Below, one piece after another: positions 36,657-45,652 of a DNA stretch of 64,000 nt. The stretch is from Planctomycetaceae bacterium. GTDB lineage: Bacteria; Planctomycetota; Planctomycetia; Planctomycetales; Planctomycetaceae. How positions within the stretch are numbered: the stretch's first letter is position 1; the number at the start of each line of letters is the position of its first letter. Under the pieces are notes generated by a model. That model made no database searches and was not told where the DNA came from. It was given only the letters and a program-made list of their open reading frames with translations. A program made the position numbers and the translations under genes. Where the stretch lies: the NCBI GenBank assembly GCA_024742875.1, contig JANSXP010000022.1:1-64000 (forward strand), read 5' to 3'.

Positions 36657-37565
36657 ATGCCTATCCCAGACTTCCAAAGTGTAATGTTTCCGTTGTTGAT
36701 GCATGCCTCTGACGGCAATGAACACAGTGTGGCGGCTGCGCGTGACGCCATCGCAGATAAATTCGAATTGACCGAGGCGGAACGTGAAGAACGGCTTCCG
36801 AGTGGTTCCACGAAGACATTCCACAATCGAGTGGCATGGGCGAAGACATATCTCGAAAGAGCGTGTCTCCTGACAATGGTCCGCCGCGGTGTCTTCAAGA
36901 TCAGTGCACGCGGCAAGGAGCTAATTCAGGAATCGCCGGCCAGAATCGACATAGACTTTCTCAAAAGATATCCAGAATTCGCTGCCTTCCGAAAACAATC
37001 CTCTGACGCAGAATCAAAGAGTGATGCGTCAAATTCCCCTACGACCGCCACACCTGAAGACCGCCTGAAAGACGCACATGCAGAGCTGCAGGACGCTCTC
37101 GCCAACGACCTCCTATTGCACATTCGCGAAGCCCATCCCTCATTTTTTGAAAGCCTCGTCGTCGACCTGATGCTCAGAATGGGATACGGCGGGCCCCGTG
37201 ACGAATCCGGATTTGTCACTTCCTATGGAAGTGATGAAGGAATAGACGGAATCATCTATGAAGACGCACTGGGGCTCGACGTCGTGTATCTCCAGGCAAA
37301 ACGCTGGGAGAACACGGTCGGCCGACCGGAAATTCAGAAATTCGTGGGTGCGTTACACGGCAAGCGTGCTCGGAAAGGCGTGTTTCTGACAACGAGTAGT
37401 TTTTCCAGCGAAGCCCTCGAGTATGTGAAGACGATCGACCCAAGAGTGGTTCTAGTGGACGGGACACGCCTCGCTCACCTGATGATCGAAAATGACGTTG
37501 GGGTTAGCACAGCGAAGAACTTTGCTGTCAAAAAAGTCGACTCCGATTATTTCGAGGGGGAATGA
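36657..37565 (+). CDS. mrr: Mrr-type (type IV) restriction endonuclease
   Basis: 302 residues. The N-terminal winged-helix region (Mrr_N, about 1-95) has VAWAKTYLERACLL and GVFKISARGKELI. The C-terminal PD-(D/E)XK nuclease domain has FFESLVVDLMLRMGYGG, DEGIDGIIYED with D197, and YLQAKRW with Q213 and K215, the Mrr version of the catalytic motif. Mrr proteins cut methylated or otherwise modified DNA without a partner methylase. The length matches the family (about 300). No modification gene is nearby. A short upstream ORF pair around 36435-36684 does not look real. Confidence 0.9.
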   Translation: MPIPDFQSVMFPLLMHASDGNEHSVAAARDAIADKFELTEAEREERLPSGSTKTFHNRVAWAKTYLERACLLTMVRRGVFKISARGKELIQESPARIDIDFLKRYPEFAAFRKQSSDAESKSDASNSPTTATPEDRLKDAHAELQDALANDLLLHIREAHPSFFESLVVDLMLRMGYGGPRDESGFVTSYGSDEGIDGIIYEDALGLDVVYLQAKRWENTVGRPEIQKFVGALHGKRARKGVFLTTSSFSSEALEYVKTIDPRVVLVDGTRLAHLMIENDVGVSTAKNFAVKKVDSDYFEGE

Positions 37566-37785
37566 CCACAACAAACGCGTCCAGACATTTCACGAACTAC
37601 CAAACATGCGGGAATCAACCTCAGAGTTCCCAAAGCTCAATCGCCCCTGACCGGGCATCGCTGCTTGGTCGACGAAAAAGCCCGAAGCACCGTCCGTGAT
37701 GCTTCGGGCTCGGCCCGCGGTTCTCTGGACGCGGACATCTTCAGGTTGAGTGTGTGGCGTCATGCCAGACCGCAGTGGACGGCCA

Positions 37786-37880
37786 CGCGCGGTACCACCT
37801 CGCTGATCGCAGCGACCAACGGGAGCGACTCGGCGCAAAAGACCTCCCATTCTCATCGGTCCTCCACGCCAAAGTCCGCC
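37786..37880 (-). repeat. Dispersed repeat, diverged tandem copy
   Basis: Shares with the adjacent copy (offset 109 bp) a near-identical 50-bp block from GCGCGGTACCACC to GACTCGGCGCA, plus a second block around TCATCGGxCCTCCACGCC. It lacks the GC palindrome of the full copy. See also 61836-61930. Confidence 0.75.
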
Positions 37881-37895
37881 GCGACTCACAGCCAA

Positions 37896-38003
37896 GCGCG
37901 GTACCACCTCGCTGATCGCAGCGACCAACGGGAGCGACTCGGCGCAGAGACGCCCCATTTTCATCGGCCCTCCACGCCACCGCCCCCGCCGGGGCCCCCG
38001 GCG
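37896..38003 (-). repeat. Dispersed repeat with GC palindrome abutting a stop codon
   Basis: Read on the minus strand, the element starts immediately after the TAA of the Calx-beta gene (38004-38006). A 17-bp palindrome, CGCCGGGG-G-CCCCGGCG, occupies 37987-38003, followed by a GGGGCGGTGGCGTGG run, a CGATGAAAATGGGG-like stretch and GCGCCGAGTCGCTCC. The first 35 nt including the stop are identical to the element after the unrelated exporter gene at 61833. No T-run, so it is not a standard intrinsic terminator. The rest of 37566-37785 shows nothing else. Confidence 0.8.
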
Positions 38004-41000
38004 TTAGAGGCCGACGTCGGCGAGTTGGGACATGATCTGGTCGATGATGGCTCCTGGGTCGGCGATGGAGTCGGCCTCGAATCCGGTGATGATGGGGGAG
38101 ATGCCATGGGAGGTTCCGGCTGACATGTTGTAGGCATCGTTGCCGGAGCGGCCGTAGGCGTACAGGCGACGACCAACGGCTGTGGTGCCTTCGGTGACCA
38201 TGGTGTCATTGCCGGTGCCTGCGTCGTAGACGACGTCGGTGCCGAAGCTGGTGTCCTGCACGGCAAAGACATCGTTGCCGCCGCGACCGTTGAAGATCGT
38301 GACGCCTGTGACTGTCGTGCTGTTGACGTAGACCGAGTCGTTCCCGCCAAAGGTGTTGACGCGGAACAGGTTGCCGAACTGAGAGTTGGTCACGGCGAAC
38401 GTGTTGTTGCCGGCGTTGGTGGCACGATAGTCGGCAAGAATGCTGACGCTCAGGTCATCGGCCACAAAGTAGTCATCACCGCCAGCAACGATGTACATGC
38501 TGCGGTCAACGTCGACACCCTGGATGACGACGGCGTCACTGCCGGAGGCCAGATTCACATGCAGGTCACCGGGGATGGACGTCCAGCCTTCCACGACAAA
38601 CTGCGAGCCGCCCACGATTGTGGTATCACCAAGCCCCGAGACGGTGATCCAGCCATCGTCGTTGGTATTGATGAGGATGCCGTTGTTGGCCGTGTCGCCG
38701 TTGATGAACAGACTGTTGCCGATCACGCGGACGTTGACGTCGCCGGCACCGGCAAACGTGATGCCGTCACCGCCGCCGGTTCCGCCACCATTACCACCGC
38801 CGTCACCGCCACCCCCACCGGGGCCTCCGCCATCACCGGGACCACCGCCGCCAGGTTCCAGTTCGGTGTTGCCAAAGTTCAGGCCACCGTAGAACTGGCC
38901 TGGCTGCACCTGCAGACGAATCTCAAACGGGTTCTCGGCTTCGGACAGCAGCGTGGGATTGGTGTAGTACTCGGGCGGCAGCTGGGCGAGCAGATCGCCG
39001 GACAGATTGCTGCGGGGACTGCCGTTCCAGGCGAAGAATTCACCGCTGGGGACGATGAAGAACCAGTTGTCGGTGCCCCGCATCCAGCGTTCCTGCAGGC
39101 CGCCCCAGTTTTCGAACAGGTTTTCACCGGTAGTCAGATTGTACTGCTGATCCAGTTCCCATGCCTGAATCTGGGCGGGGCCGCCGGGAGCCGTTTGCCG
39201 CCAGCCGTCCTGCTGCACTTCGCGAACGACGTATTCGGCCGCGTCGACGTTGAGGAACTGATAGACGCCCGTTTCTGTGGCGGGGTCAATCTGGCCGTCT
39301 GCGTTCAGGTCAATGTCGGCGGTCGTGGTGGTGTCAACGACGCTGCCTGACGCGTTCACCAGTTCAACCACCCAGCCGTTGAGCCAGGGTTCGTTGTTGT
39401 CACGCACGCCGTCGGCGTTCAGGTCATTCCATTTACGGCCCTGAATCTGCCCCTGAGCCACCAAACTGACGTTACCGAAATTGGCCGTTGCCGTTTCTCC
39501 GTCGGCCAGCGTGTAGGTGATAATCTCGGCAAATGGGGCGTCGTAAAGCAGCGCGAGGTCTTCGTAGTACTCGGGACTGAGCACTGCGGTTTCGGTTCCC
39601 GTGAGGTTATCCCGGCCACTGCCATCCCATTCCCACAACGTGCCGTCGGGCGTCATGAAGAACCATCCCTGAGGGCTGAGCATCCATTTTTCCTGGCGAC
39701 CGCCCCAGTCGAAGAAATCAAAGACGGTGCTCCGCAGCTCCAGTGTGGTGTCCAGCTCGTAGGCGAGAGCTTCCAGCGGCGTGTCCGGAGACGTTTGCCG
39801 CCAGCCGTCCTGCTGCACTTCAAACACTGTGTAACTGCCGGGGGAGACCGTGAAGCTGTACCAGCCGACTTCTGTCGCCGAATCAATCTGGTTGTCGTTG
39901 TTGAGGTCGCGATCGGCCGTGACCGTGGTGCCGATGTTGACACCGTCTGCGTTGTACAGCTGGATCGTCCAGCCGTTCAGGAAACCTTCGCCGGGATCCA
40001 GCTGTCCGTTGCCATTGGAGTCGTTCCACTTGCGTCCTTCGATGGTGGCGGATTCGCCCTGACCTTCATTGTCTTCGATCACTGAGAAGCCGACCGAGCG
40101 ATCGATGACGGCGCCCACGGAATCAGACAGTCGCAGCTGAATACCTTCGGTGAATTCCGTCTCCACATCATCGATGGTGGGGACGGTGATGGTCTGTGAG
40201 AGCGGACCGTCCGGTGTGAAGGTGAGCGTGCCGCTGGTGGCCTGAAAATCAGCGCCCTCCGTGGCCGATTCCGGTCCGCTGCCCTCTGCCCGGTAATTGA
40301 CAGTGACATTGGTGGAAGGGGCTCCATCCAGCGAAACCGTAAAGATCAGATCTCCTCCTTCGGTGACGGCCACCGCATCACTTACGGAGAAGCTGACATC
40401 GGGCGGCGCGTCGTTGTCGAGAATGCGAGCTTCTGAACGGGCGTTGCCAAGAATGACATCGGGATCGCTGGTGACGATCAGTTCAAAATACTCACTGGGC
40501 TCGAGGATTGTGTCATTGATTGTGGGAATCTGGATGTTGATCGACGACTGCCCGGTGGGAATGGTGACCGTCTCACTGGTGGCGCCCGTGTAGTCCTGCC
40601 CATCCACGGCAACCGTGGTGGGCGAACTGGAGGGACCACCATCCACGGTGGAGTACGTCACGTTGACCGGTCGCGGCGCTGGGTTCGTGAGTGTGACCTG
40701 AAACGAGGCCAGTTCGCCTTCGGTCACGTCAATGTTCTCCACCACGTTGAGCGTGATGGCCGTGTCGTTGTCGGCAATGGTGCCGTTGGCCGTTGAAACC
40801 GCCAGGGTCGCTCCGACGGGGTTGGACAGCGAGACGGAAAAGGACTCATCCAGCTCATCCTGCGGATCGTCAATGGTCGTGATGGAGATCGTCTTCTGCG
40901 TCTCGCCGGGGGCAAAAACGAGCGTCTGTCCGGCGACCGCCTCGTAGTCTTCACCGGCCAGCGCGGGGTTGCTGCCGGTGCCATTGGCTGTGGCGAACTG

Positions 41001-41744
41001 CACCGTAATTTCTTCAGTGGAGACTTCGGACAGCGTCACGGCAAACTCGGACGGCTGCCCTTCCACGACTGATTCAGCGGGTTCAATCGAGATTGTCGGA
41101 GGGGGCGGGGCGTCAAAGTTGAGATTCACCGACTCGGAGCGAAAATCAAACTCGGCCGTCTGGCCAATGACATTGCCCGTCTGATTGACGCTGAAGTTGA
41201 GTTTGGATCCGTCAAAAGAGTTTCGCGCGGTAAAGGTCACAGTGAACAGCGGCAGTGGGTCGGTTTGCGGAGCATTTGGCCAGCCGAAGTTGAGCGCCGG
41301 GTCTGTGTCGGTGTAACTGGCCACCAGCACGGTGTCCGTTTCTGCATCGTTATCATCACCGACAACCGTCGGGTCCGACTCAGGCCGGGTTTCCGTCGGA
41401 GCGATCTGCAGGCCTTCGGTTGTCTGGAAGCTGGTACTGATGTAATTCAGTTCGGTCGCGTCGAAGTGCAGATTGAAGCTGAGAACGTTGGCCTGCAGTT
41501 CGGCCGGCTGATCACTGTCATCGAGTGTCTGGTAGAAGACGGGAACTTCAAATGTCTGGCCGGCGGCAATCGTTTTTTCTGTGGCATCAGAGGCCACCAG
41601 CTGCGCGGCCAGCAGGGTTCGGTTTTCGAGAATTTCCGCGTCATGATGCTGTCGCAGCTGCCGGGCAACGGGGCGGCATGGCCGACCTCGGCGGCGAGGG
41701 TTTTGAATGCAGTTGCGTAGTAACTGTCGAATGGCTTTGCGCAT
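38004..41744 (-). CDS. Exported Calx-beta / SdrD-B repeat matrix protein
   Basis: 1,246 residues from ATG at 41744. An Arg-rich N-terminus is followed by ILENRTLLAAQ, an LEPR-like sorting or signal motif. Then come a cohesin-like domain (VFYQTLDDSDQPAELQ and FNLHFDATELN), three Calx-beta domains (EGQPSEFAVTLSE, TEGELASFQVTL and TEGGDLIFTVSL), two SdrD-B-like domains beginning GRKWNDSNGNGQLDPGEG and GRKWNDLNADGVRDNNEP, each with a D-rich Ca2+ loop and ending QQDGWRQT, a poly-Gly linker and a C-terminal beta-helix-like region (about 1000-1240; GGNDSVYVN and GRGGNDVF repeats). Likely a calcium-stabilised cell-surface or matrix protein. It is paralogous at its N-terminus to the gene immediately upstream. 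Confidence 0.88.
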   Translation of the reverse strand: MRKAIRQLLRNCIQNPRRRGRPCRPVARQLRQHHDAEILENRTLLAAQLVASDATEKTIAAGQTFEVPVFYQTLDDSDQPAELQANVLSFNLHFDATELNYISTSFQTTEGLQIAPTETRPESDPTVVGDDNDAETDTVLVASYTDTDPALNFGWPNAPQTDPLPLFTVTFTARNSFDGSKLNFSVNQTGNVIGQTAEFDFRSESVNLNFDAPPPPTISIEPAESVVEGQPSEFAVTLSEVSTEEITVQFATANGTGSNPALAGEDYEAVAGQTLVFAPGETQKTISITTIDDPQDELDESFSVSLSNPVGATLAVSTANGTIADNDTAITLNVVENIDVTEGELASFQVTLTNPAPRPVNVTYSTVDGGPSSSPTTVAVDGQDYTGATSETVTIPTGQSSINIQIPTINDTILEPSEYFELIVTSDPDVILGNARSEARILDNDAPPDVSFSVSDAVAVTEGGDLIFTVSLDGAPSTNVTVNYRAEGSGPESATEGADFQATSGTLTFTPDGPLSQTITVPTIDDVETEFTEGIQLRLSDSVGAVIDRSVGFSVIEDNEGQGESATIEGRKWNDSNGNGQLDPGEGFLNGWTIQLYNADGVNIGTTVTADRDLNNDNQIDSATEVGWYSFTVSPGSYTVFEVQQDGWRQTSPDTPLEALAYELDTTLELRSTVFDFFDWGGRQEKWMLSPQGWFFMTPDGTLWEWDGSGRDNLTGTETAVLSPEYYEDLALLYDAPFAEIITYTLADGETATANFGNVSLVAQGQIQGRKWNDLNADGVRDNNEPWLNGWVVELVNASGSVVDTTTTADIDLNADGQIDPATETGVYQFLNVDAAEYVVREVQQDGWRQTAPGGPAQIQAWELDQQYNLTTGENLFENWGGLQERWMRGTDNWFFIVPSGEFFAWNGSPRSNLSGDLLAQLPPEYYTNPTLLSEAENPFEIRLQVQPGQFYGGLNFGNTELEPGGGGPGDGGGPGGGGGDGGGNGGGTGGGDGITFAGAGDVNVRVIGNSLFINGDTANNGILINTNDDGWITVSGLGDTTIVGGSQFVVEGWTSIPGDLHVNLASGSDAVVIQGVDVDRSMYIVAGGDDYFVADDLSVSILADYRATNAGNNTFAVTNSQFGNLFRVNTFGGNDSVYVNSTTVTGVTIFNGRGGNDVFAVQDTSFGTDVVYDAGTGNDTMVTEGTTAVGRRLYAYGRSGNDAYNMSAGTSHGISPIITGFEADSIADPGAIIDQIMSQLADVGL

Positions 41745-41881
41745 GCCCGTCTCACTTGTGGAAGGAGGGAACGTAAACTCAGCGCGCACGGCTGTCCTGA
41801 AACCGCACACAGGGAAATCTGTGGGAAGCCTGAAACGAGTGTGAGCGGCGCGGGGGAGTGCGCCGCGAAAGCGAACGCGAA

Positions 41882-44095
41882 TTACAGAGCGTTCAGCCAG
41901 CCTCGATAGTCACCCCACGCATCGTCGAACGATGTGTCGTCGTAGTCGTTGGCGTCGGCAGAAGAGTTGTCGGAGGCACCTTCGCTGGAATCTCCAAACA
42001 ACTGGTTTTGATCATCATCGGGGTCGCCCGCCTGAACACCGGCCTGGTTTCCGCCCTGGCCGCCTGAACTGCGTCCCTGGCCTGCACCACCACCAGCGTC
42101 ATCGCCCTGTCCCTGCCCCGCAGGCGGCGACAGAGCATTGATGCGGTCACGGATTTCCGCGGCCGTCAGCGCACTGGCGCCTTTGGACCGGTCAATCTGG
42201 ACGTTGGTTCCCGCCAGCTTGACCAGATGAATCAGGAACGAGTCGTTGGCGTCAAAGTCGCTGTCACCGTCCACATCTCCGGCGGTCGACAGGGCATCGA
42301 TGGATGTACGAATTTCGGCCGCCGTTTTGGGGCTGGCGCCTTTGGACTGATCAATCTGAGCATTGGTTCCCGCCAGTTTGACCAGGTGAATCAGGAAAGA
42401 GTCGTTGGCGTCAAAGTCATCGTCCCCGTCCACGTCTCCGGTGGCCGAGCTTTCGTTGTCCTGAATGATGCCGACTGCCTGAGGCACGGAAATCGACGCG
42501 TTATTGGCATCCGACAAAGTCACCACGAACGCCTCCGTGGTTTCGGCCGTCGCATCGTCGATGGTGGTGACTGTGAAAGTCTGCTGGGTCTCGCCGACGG
42601 CAAACGTCACCGTCTGATTGGACAGTCCGACAAAGTCGACGCCCTGCGTGGCTCCCGTGGGTCCGGTGCCGTCCGAGGTGGAAACACTGACCGTCACGAC
42701 TTCCGTGGAGGCTTCCGCCAGTGTCACCGTGAAGGTGGACAGGCCACCTTCAGTTACCGTCGCCGCATCGGCGATTGACAGCTCGGGCAGTCCCGAATCG
42801 TTGTCCGAAATGGTGGCTTCGCCGAGTGCCGTGCTGATGCGCGCCTGAGAGGCGGCCACCAGTTCCACGCCAAAGACCTCGTCCGGTTCTGCAAAGGAAT
42901 CATCAATCGTGGAGACGATGATGGCCTTTTGTGTTTCTCCGGGATTGAATGTCAGCGTGCCGTTGGTGGTGGGAAAGTCGCTGCCGTTGGTGGCGCCCAG
43001 CGGACCGTTGCCGTCACGCGTTTCGTAGTCCACCGTAACAATTTCTGCGGATGCCTGATCCAGGCTGACAATGAACGTCGCATTGTCCCCTTCGGGCACT
43101 GTCCCGGCATCGCTGATAATCAGCGCGGGCAGTCCGGCATCGTCATCCAGAATGGTGGCCGAACCGCGTGGCCCCCGAATCGTGGCACCGGTGGCGGATT
43201 GGAGAATCACGCCAAACGTCTCGTCGCCTTCGATGGTAAAATCGTCAATGGTCTGAACGGTGATCGTCTTGCTCAGTTCGCCGGGGGCGAAGGTGAGTGT
43301 CTGATTGGTCAAAGGAGTGAAGTCTTCATTGTTCAAAGCGCCGGAAGGGCCGTTGCCCTCTTCGGTGGAAAATGTCACCGTGATGGTTTCCGACGCCGCG
43401 GCATTCAAAGACACGTTGAAAGTGGCATCGCCCCCTTCCGTGACGGGCGTGGCGTCCGACACAGAAACCGTCGGCCCGGCCGGTGACTGCAGCGTGACCG
43501 GGTTGGACTGAAATTCAAACGTGCCGCTGCCGCCCACCAGATCGGCCGACTCATTGATCGAGAAGTTGATATTGGTTTCCACGAAACCCGCCAGCGCGGT
43601 AAAGCGGGCGATGTACATCACGGTGCCGCCGCTCACAGGCGCGTTGGGCCAGCCAGCCGGCCCGGTGGTGTCCACGTAACTGGCGGTCAGCGCAGTTTCC
43701 GTGGAAGCGTCGTTGTCATCTCCGATGACCAGAGGATCAGATTCCGGACGAGGTGTGGCCGGCGTGGTGACCAGGTCTTCCTGTTCAATTTCCCGCACGG
43801 ACACCAGTGACAGCAGGTCGGCATCAAAATGCAGATTGAAGTTCAGGCGAGTGGCCTGAAGGGCGGCCGGATTGCCCTGATCATCCAGTGTCTGATAGAC
43901 GACAGGAACATCGACCGACTCTCCCTCGGCGACCGTCTTGACTGGCGCGTCCGAGGAGATGATTTGCGCGGCCAGCAGGGCTCGCGTTTCGAGTGCCTCC
44001 AGCTGCACACCGCTGAGCGCCGAGTTTCGTCGACGACGGGAACCACGAACAGAGAAAGAGGAAGGTCGGCCCAACGAGCGAAGTAGTCCTCGCAT
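41882..44095 (-). CDS. Exported Calx-beta protein with cohesin-like and dockerin-like modules
   Basis: 737 residues. The Arg-rich N-terminus ends in LEALETRALLAAQ (LEPR-like). A cohesin-like domain (VVYQTLDDQGNPAALQ and NLHFDADLL) is closely similar to the neighbouring paralogue. Three Calx-beta domains follow, each with a TEGG/PEGD start and ending ATILDDD, ATISDND or IIQDNE. Then two near-identical dockerin-like repeats with DVDGDDDFDANDSFLIHLV and DVDGDSDFDANDSFLIHLV at a 162-bp period; their acidic loops resemble EF-hand calcium sites. The tail is Gly/Gln/Asp-rich. Cohesin and dockerin pairs hold complexes together, so this protein could link to other matrix proteins, including its paralogue. 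Confidence 0.88.
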   Translation of the reverse strand: MRGLLRSLGRPSSFSVRGSRRRRNSALSGVQLEALETRALLAAQIISSDAPVKTVAEGESVDVPVVYQTLDDQGNPAALQATRLNFNLHFDADLLSLVSVREIEQEDLVTTPATPRPESDPLVIGDDNDASTETALTASYVDTTGPAGWPNAPVSGGTVMYIARFTALAGFVETNINFSINESADLVGGSGTFEFQSNPVTLQSPAGPTVSVSDATPVTEGGDATFNVSLNAAASETITVTFSTEEGNGPSGALNNEDFTPLTNQTLTFAPGELSKTITVQTIDDFTIEGDETFGVILQSATGATIRGPRGSATILDDDAGLPALIISDAGTVPEGDNATFIVSLDQASAEIVTVDYETRDGNGPLGATNGSDFPTTNGTLTFNPGETQKAIIVSTIDDSFAEPDEVFGVELVAASQARISTALGEATISDNDSGLPELSIADAATVTEGGLSTFTVTLAEASTEVVTVSVSTSDGTGPTGATQGVDFVGLSNQTVTFAVGETQQTFTVTTIDDATAETTEAFVVTLSDANNASISVPQAVGIIQDNESSATGDVDGDDDFDANDSFLIHLVKLAGTNAQIDQSKGASPKTAAEIRTSIDALSTAGDVDGDSDFDANDSFLIHLVKLAGTNVQIDRSKGASALTAAEIRDRINALSPPAGQGQGDDAGGGAGQGRSSGGQGGNQAGVQAGDPDDDQNQLFGDSSEGASDNSSADANDYDDTSFDDAWGDYRGWLNAL

Positions 44096-44674
44096 AGTGA
44101 AATCCTGTGGGTCAATAGCACGATATCCGTTCTCGCGTTCAGTCAGTCTTATGAAGCGTGACTCGGCATACCAAGTGTGCGGTTAGGTGGTTCTGATACA
44201 GCGTCAGACGTGAATAATCCCTGCGACTAACACCGACATAAGAGAAAAAATGTAGGTGGGCAAAAAGGCAATTGCAACGAGTGATCAGGACATTAGGCAG
44301 TCCACGCAGTTTTCATGGACCTGAGAGTCGTTTGCCTGCGGGGATCCCATCAGCTAACGTCACCAACACAGAGAGGGATTTGACATGGTTTCACCCTCGA
44401 TGAGAGCGTGTGCGCTGCTTTGGGCATTGGGCTGGTGCGTCCCCTTCTCGCGTGTGCCCATCGCGTGCTTACGGCAAAACCGATTTCGCCGCCTCAGTGT
44501 ACGCAATGCCAGCTCTGGCCGAACACATCCTCAACCACTGGGTCCATAATGAGGCGTCGGATGGTCTGTGCTGGCTGAGAGCTAAAAGCGGCCGATGCCG
44601 GCCACAAATCCGCCTGCACCAGAAAACACAGCACGACGGCGTCGGCCGGTTGGTCGACGCGAGGGAGCGTCAGC
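44096..44674. other. 579-bp intergenic region
   Basis: Upstream of the Calx-beta gene (leftward) and the GNAT gene (rightward). A 54-codon frame at 44384 (MVSPSMRACALLWALGW) has a GAGAGGG upstream and a signal-like start but ends quickly and resembles nothing. An A-rich stretch (AGAGAAAAAATG near 44241) is notable against the GC-rich background. No terminator or repeat seen. Confidence 0.35.
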
Positions 44675-45202
44675 ATGCACCGTTGTGGCCCGGAAACTCT
44701 TCGCCTTATTCATCGTGCGTTCGAGCCGAATGACGCGGCCGTGTTTTACCGTCTCAACAGTCACCCCGAGGTGATGCGGTACACGTGCGAAGACATGGTG
44801 ACGTCCGAGGCGGCCGCGCGGCAGGCGATCCTGGACTATCCCGATTTTCGAGAACACGGGTATGGCCGCTGGGCGTGCGTTCTGAAGAGCACCGAACAGA
44901 TCATTGGCTTTTGCGGACTGAAGTATCTGCCAGAGTTTGACAGAGTCGACGTGGGCTATCGATTCTTCCCCGAGTACTGGGGACAGGGCATCGCCACGGA
45001 AGCCTGCCGGGCCAGTGTTGCGTTTGGGTTTTCAGAACTGGATCTGCCGCTGATTCTGGGCTTTGTGAAGGCCGAAAACCGTGCGTCACGGCGCGTGCTG
45101 GAGAAAGCCGGGTTTCGCGACTGCGGCCTCACCAGTGTTGGCGACGTGTGCGCGCATCGCTTTGAGTGTCACCGGCAGCCGCAGGGCGACTCCCATGAGT
45201 GA
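44675..45202 (+). CDS. GNAT-family N-acetyltransferase (RimJ/RimL type)
   Basis: 175 residues. The RimJ/RimL-like layout is clear: ETLRLIHRAFEPNDAAVFYRL at the start, IGFCGLKYLPE, VGYRFFPEYWGQGIATEA containing the acetyl-CoA-binding Q/RxxGxG/A-type loop (GQGIATEA), and ENRASRRVLEKAGFR at the end. It acetylates an amine, perhaps a protein N-terminus or an antibiotic-like amine; substrate unknown. Its stop overlaps the start of the next gene by 8 nt. Confidence 0.88.
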   Translation: MHRCGPETLRLIHRAFEPNDAAVFYRLNSHPEVMRYTCEDMVTSEAAARQAILDYPDFREHGYGRWACVLKSTEQIIGFCGLKYLPEFDRVDVGYRFFPEYWGQGIATEACRASVAFGFSELDLPLILGFVKAENRASRRVLEKAGFRDCGLTSVGDVCAHRFECHRQPQGDSHE

Positions 45203-45575
45203 ACAGCATCAGCGAATCCTCGCGTACTTTGATCAGTTGATTGATCGTGACGACATGACATCTGTGGTGCCGTTTCGAGCGTTTCTGCTGAACATCCTCG
45301 GCAGGCCCGACGTGCAGCGGTGCCACGCGGATGTATCCCTGACCAGTGTGGTGCTGTGCTGGTATCCGCGACGAGACTCCCGACACAAACCGGTGCTGTG
45401 CTGCCGCCCGGCGACCAGTCGTAATATGGTGATCGAATTTCAAATCACGGAATCGCTGAATCCGCTGCGACGGGTCACTCGTTCCACGAACTGCCGCTAT
45501 GACCTGGCGGTTAGAGAATTCGAGATCATGTGGGACCTGTTTCAAAAGACGTTCCCTGCGGACGACTTAACCTGA
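45195..45575 (+). CDS. Conserved-looking protein of unknown function
   Basis: 126 residues from ATG at 45195, overlapping the GNAT gene by 8 nt, which supports both the start and co-expression. The sequence starts MSEQHQRILAYFDQLIDRDD and is soluble, with no signal peptide or TM segment; several Cys and Arg residues (VLCWYPRRDS and VLCCRPATS) stand out. I do not recognise the family. Confidence 0.6.
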   Translation: MSEQHQRILAYFDQLIDRDDMTSVVPFRAFLLNILGRPDVQRCHADVSLTSVVLCWYPRRDSRHKPVLCCRPATSRNMVIEFQITESLNPLRRVTRSTNCRYDLAVREFEIMWDLFQKTFPADDLT

Positions 45576-45652
45576 CGATTGACATCGCCGGCGCCAAACG
45601 ACAATGGTTTACGTGAAAGACTAAGCGTACATCCTACAGCAGCCTGCTCACC

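Noticed and set aside
37590-37980. Small minus-strand frames with MKMGRLCAESLP-like starts
   Set aside because: They lie inside the dispersed repeat and are explained by it rather than by coding.
44384-44548. 54-codon frame with signal-like start
   Set aside because: Too short and without neighbours or resemblance to support it; the GAGAGGG upstream could be chance.
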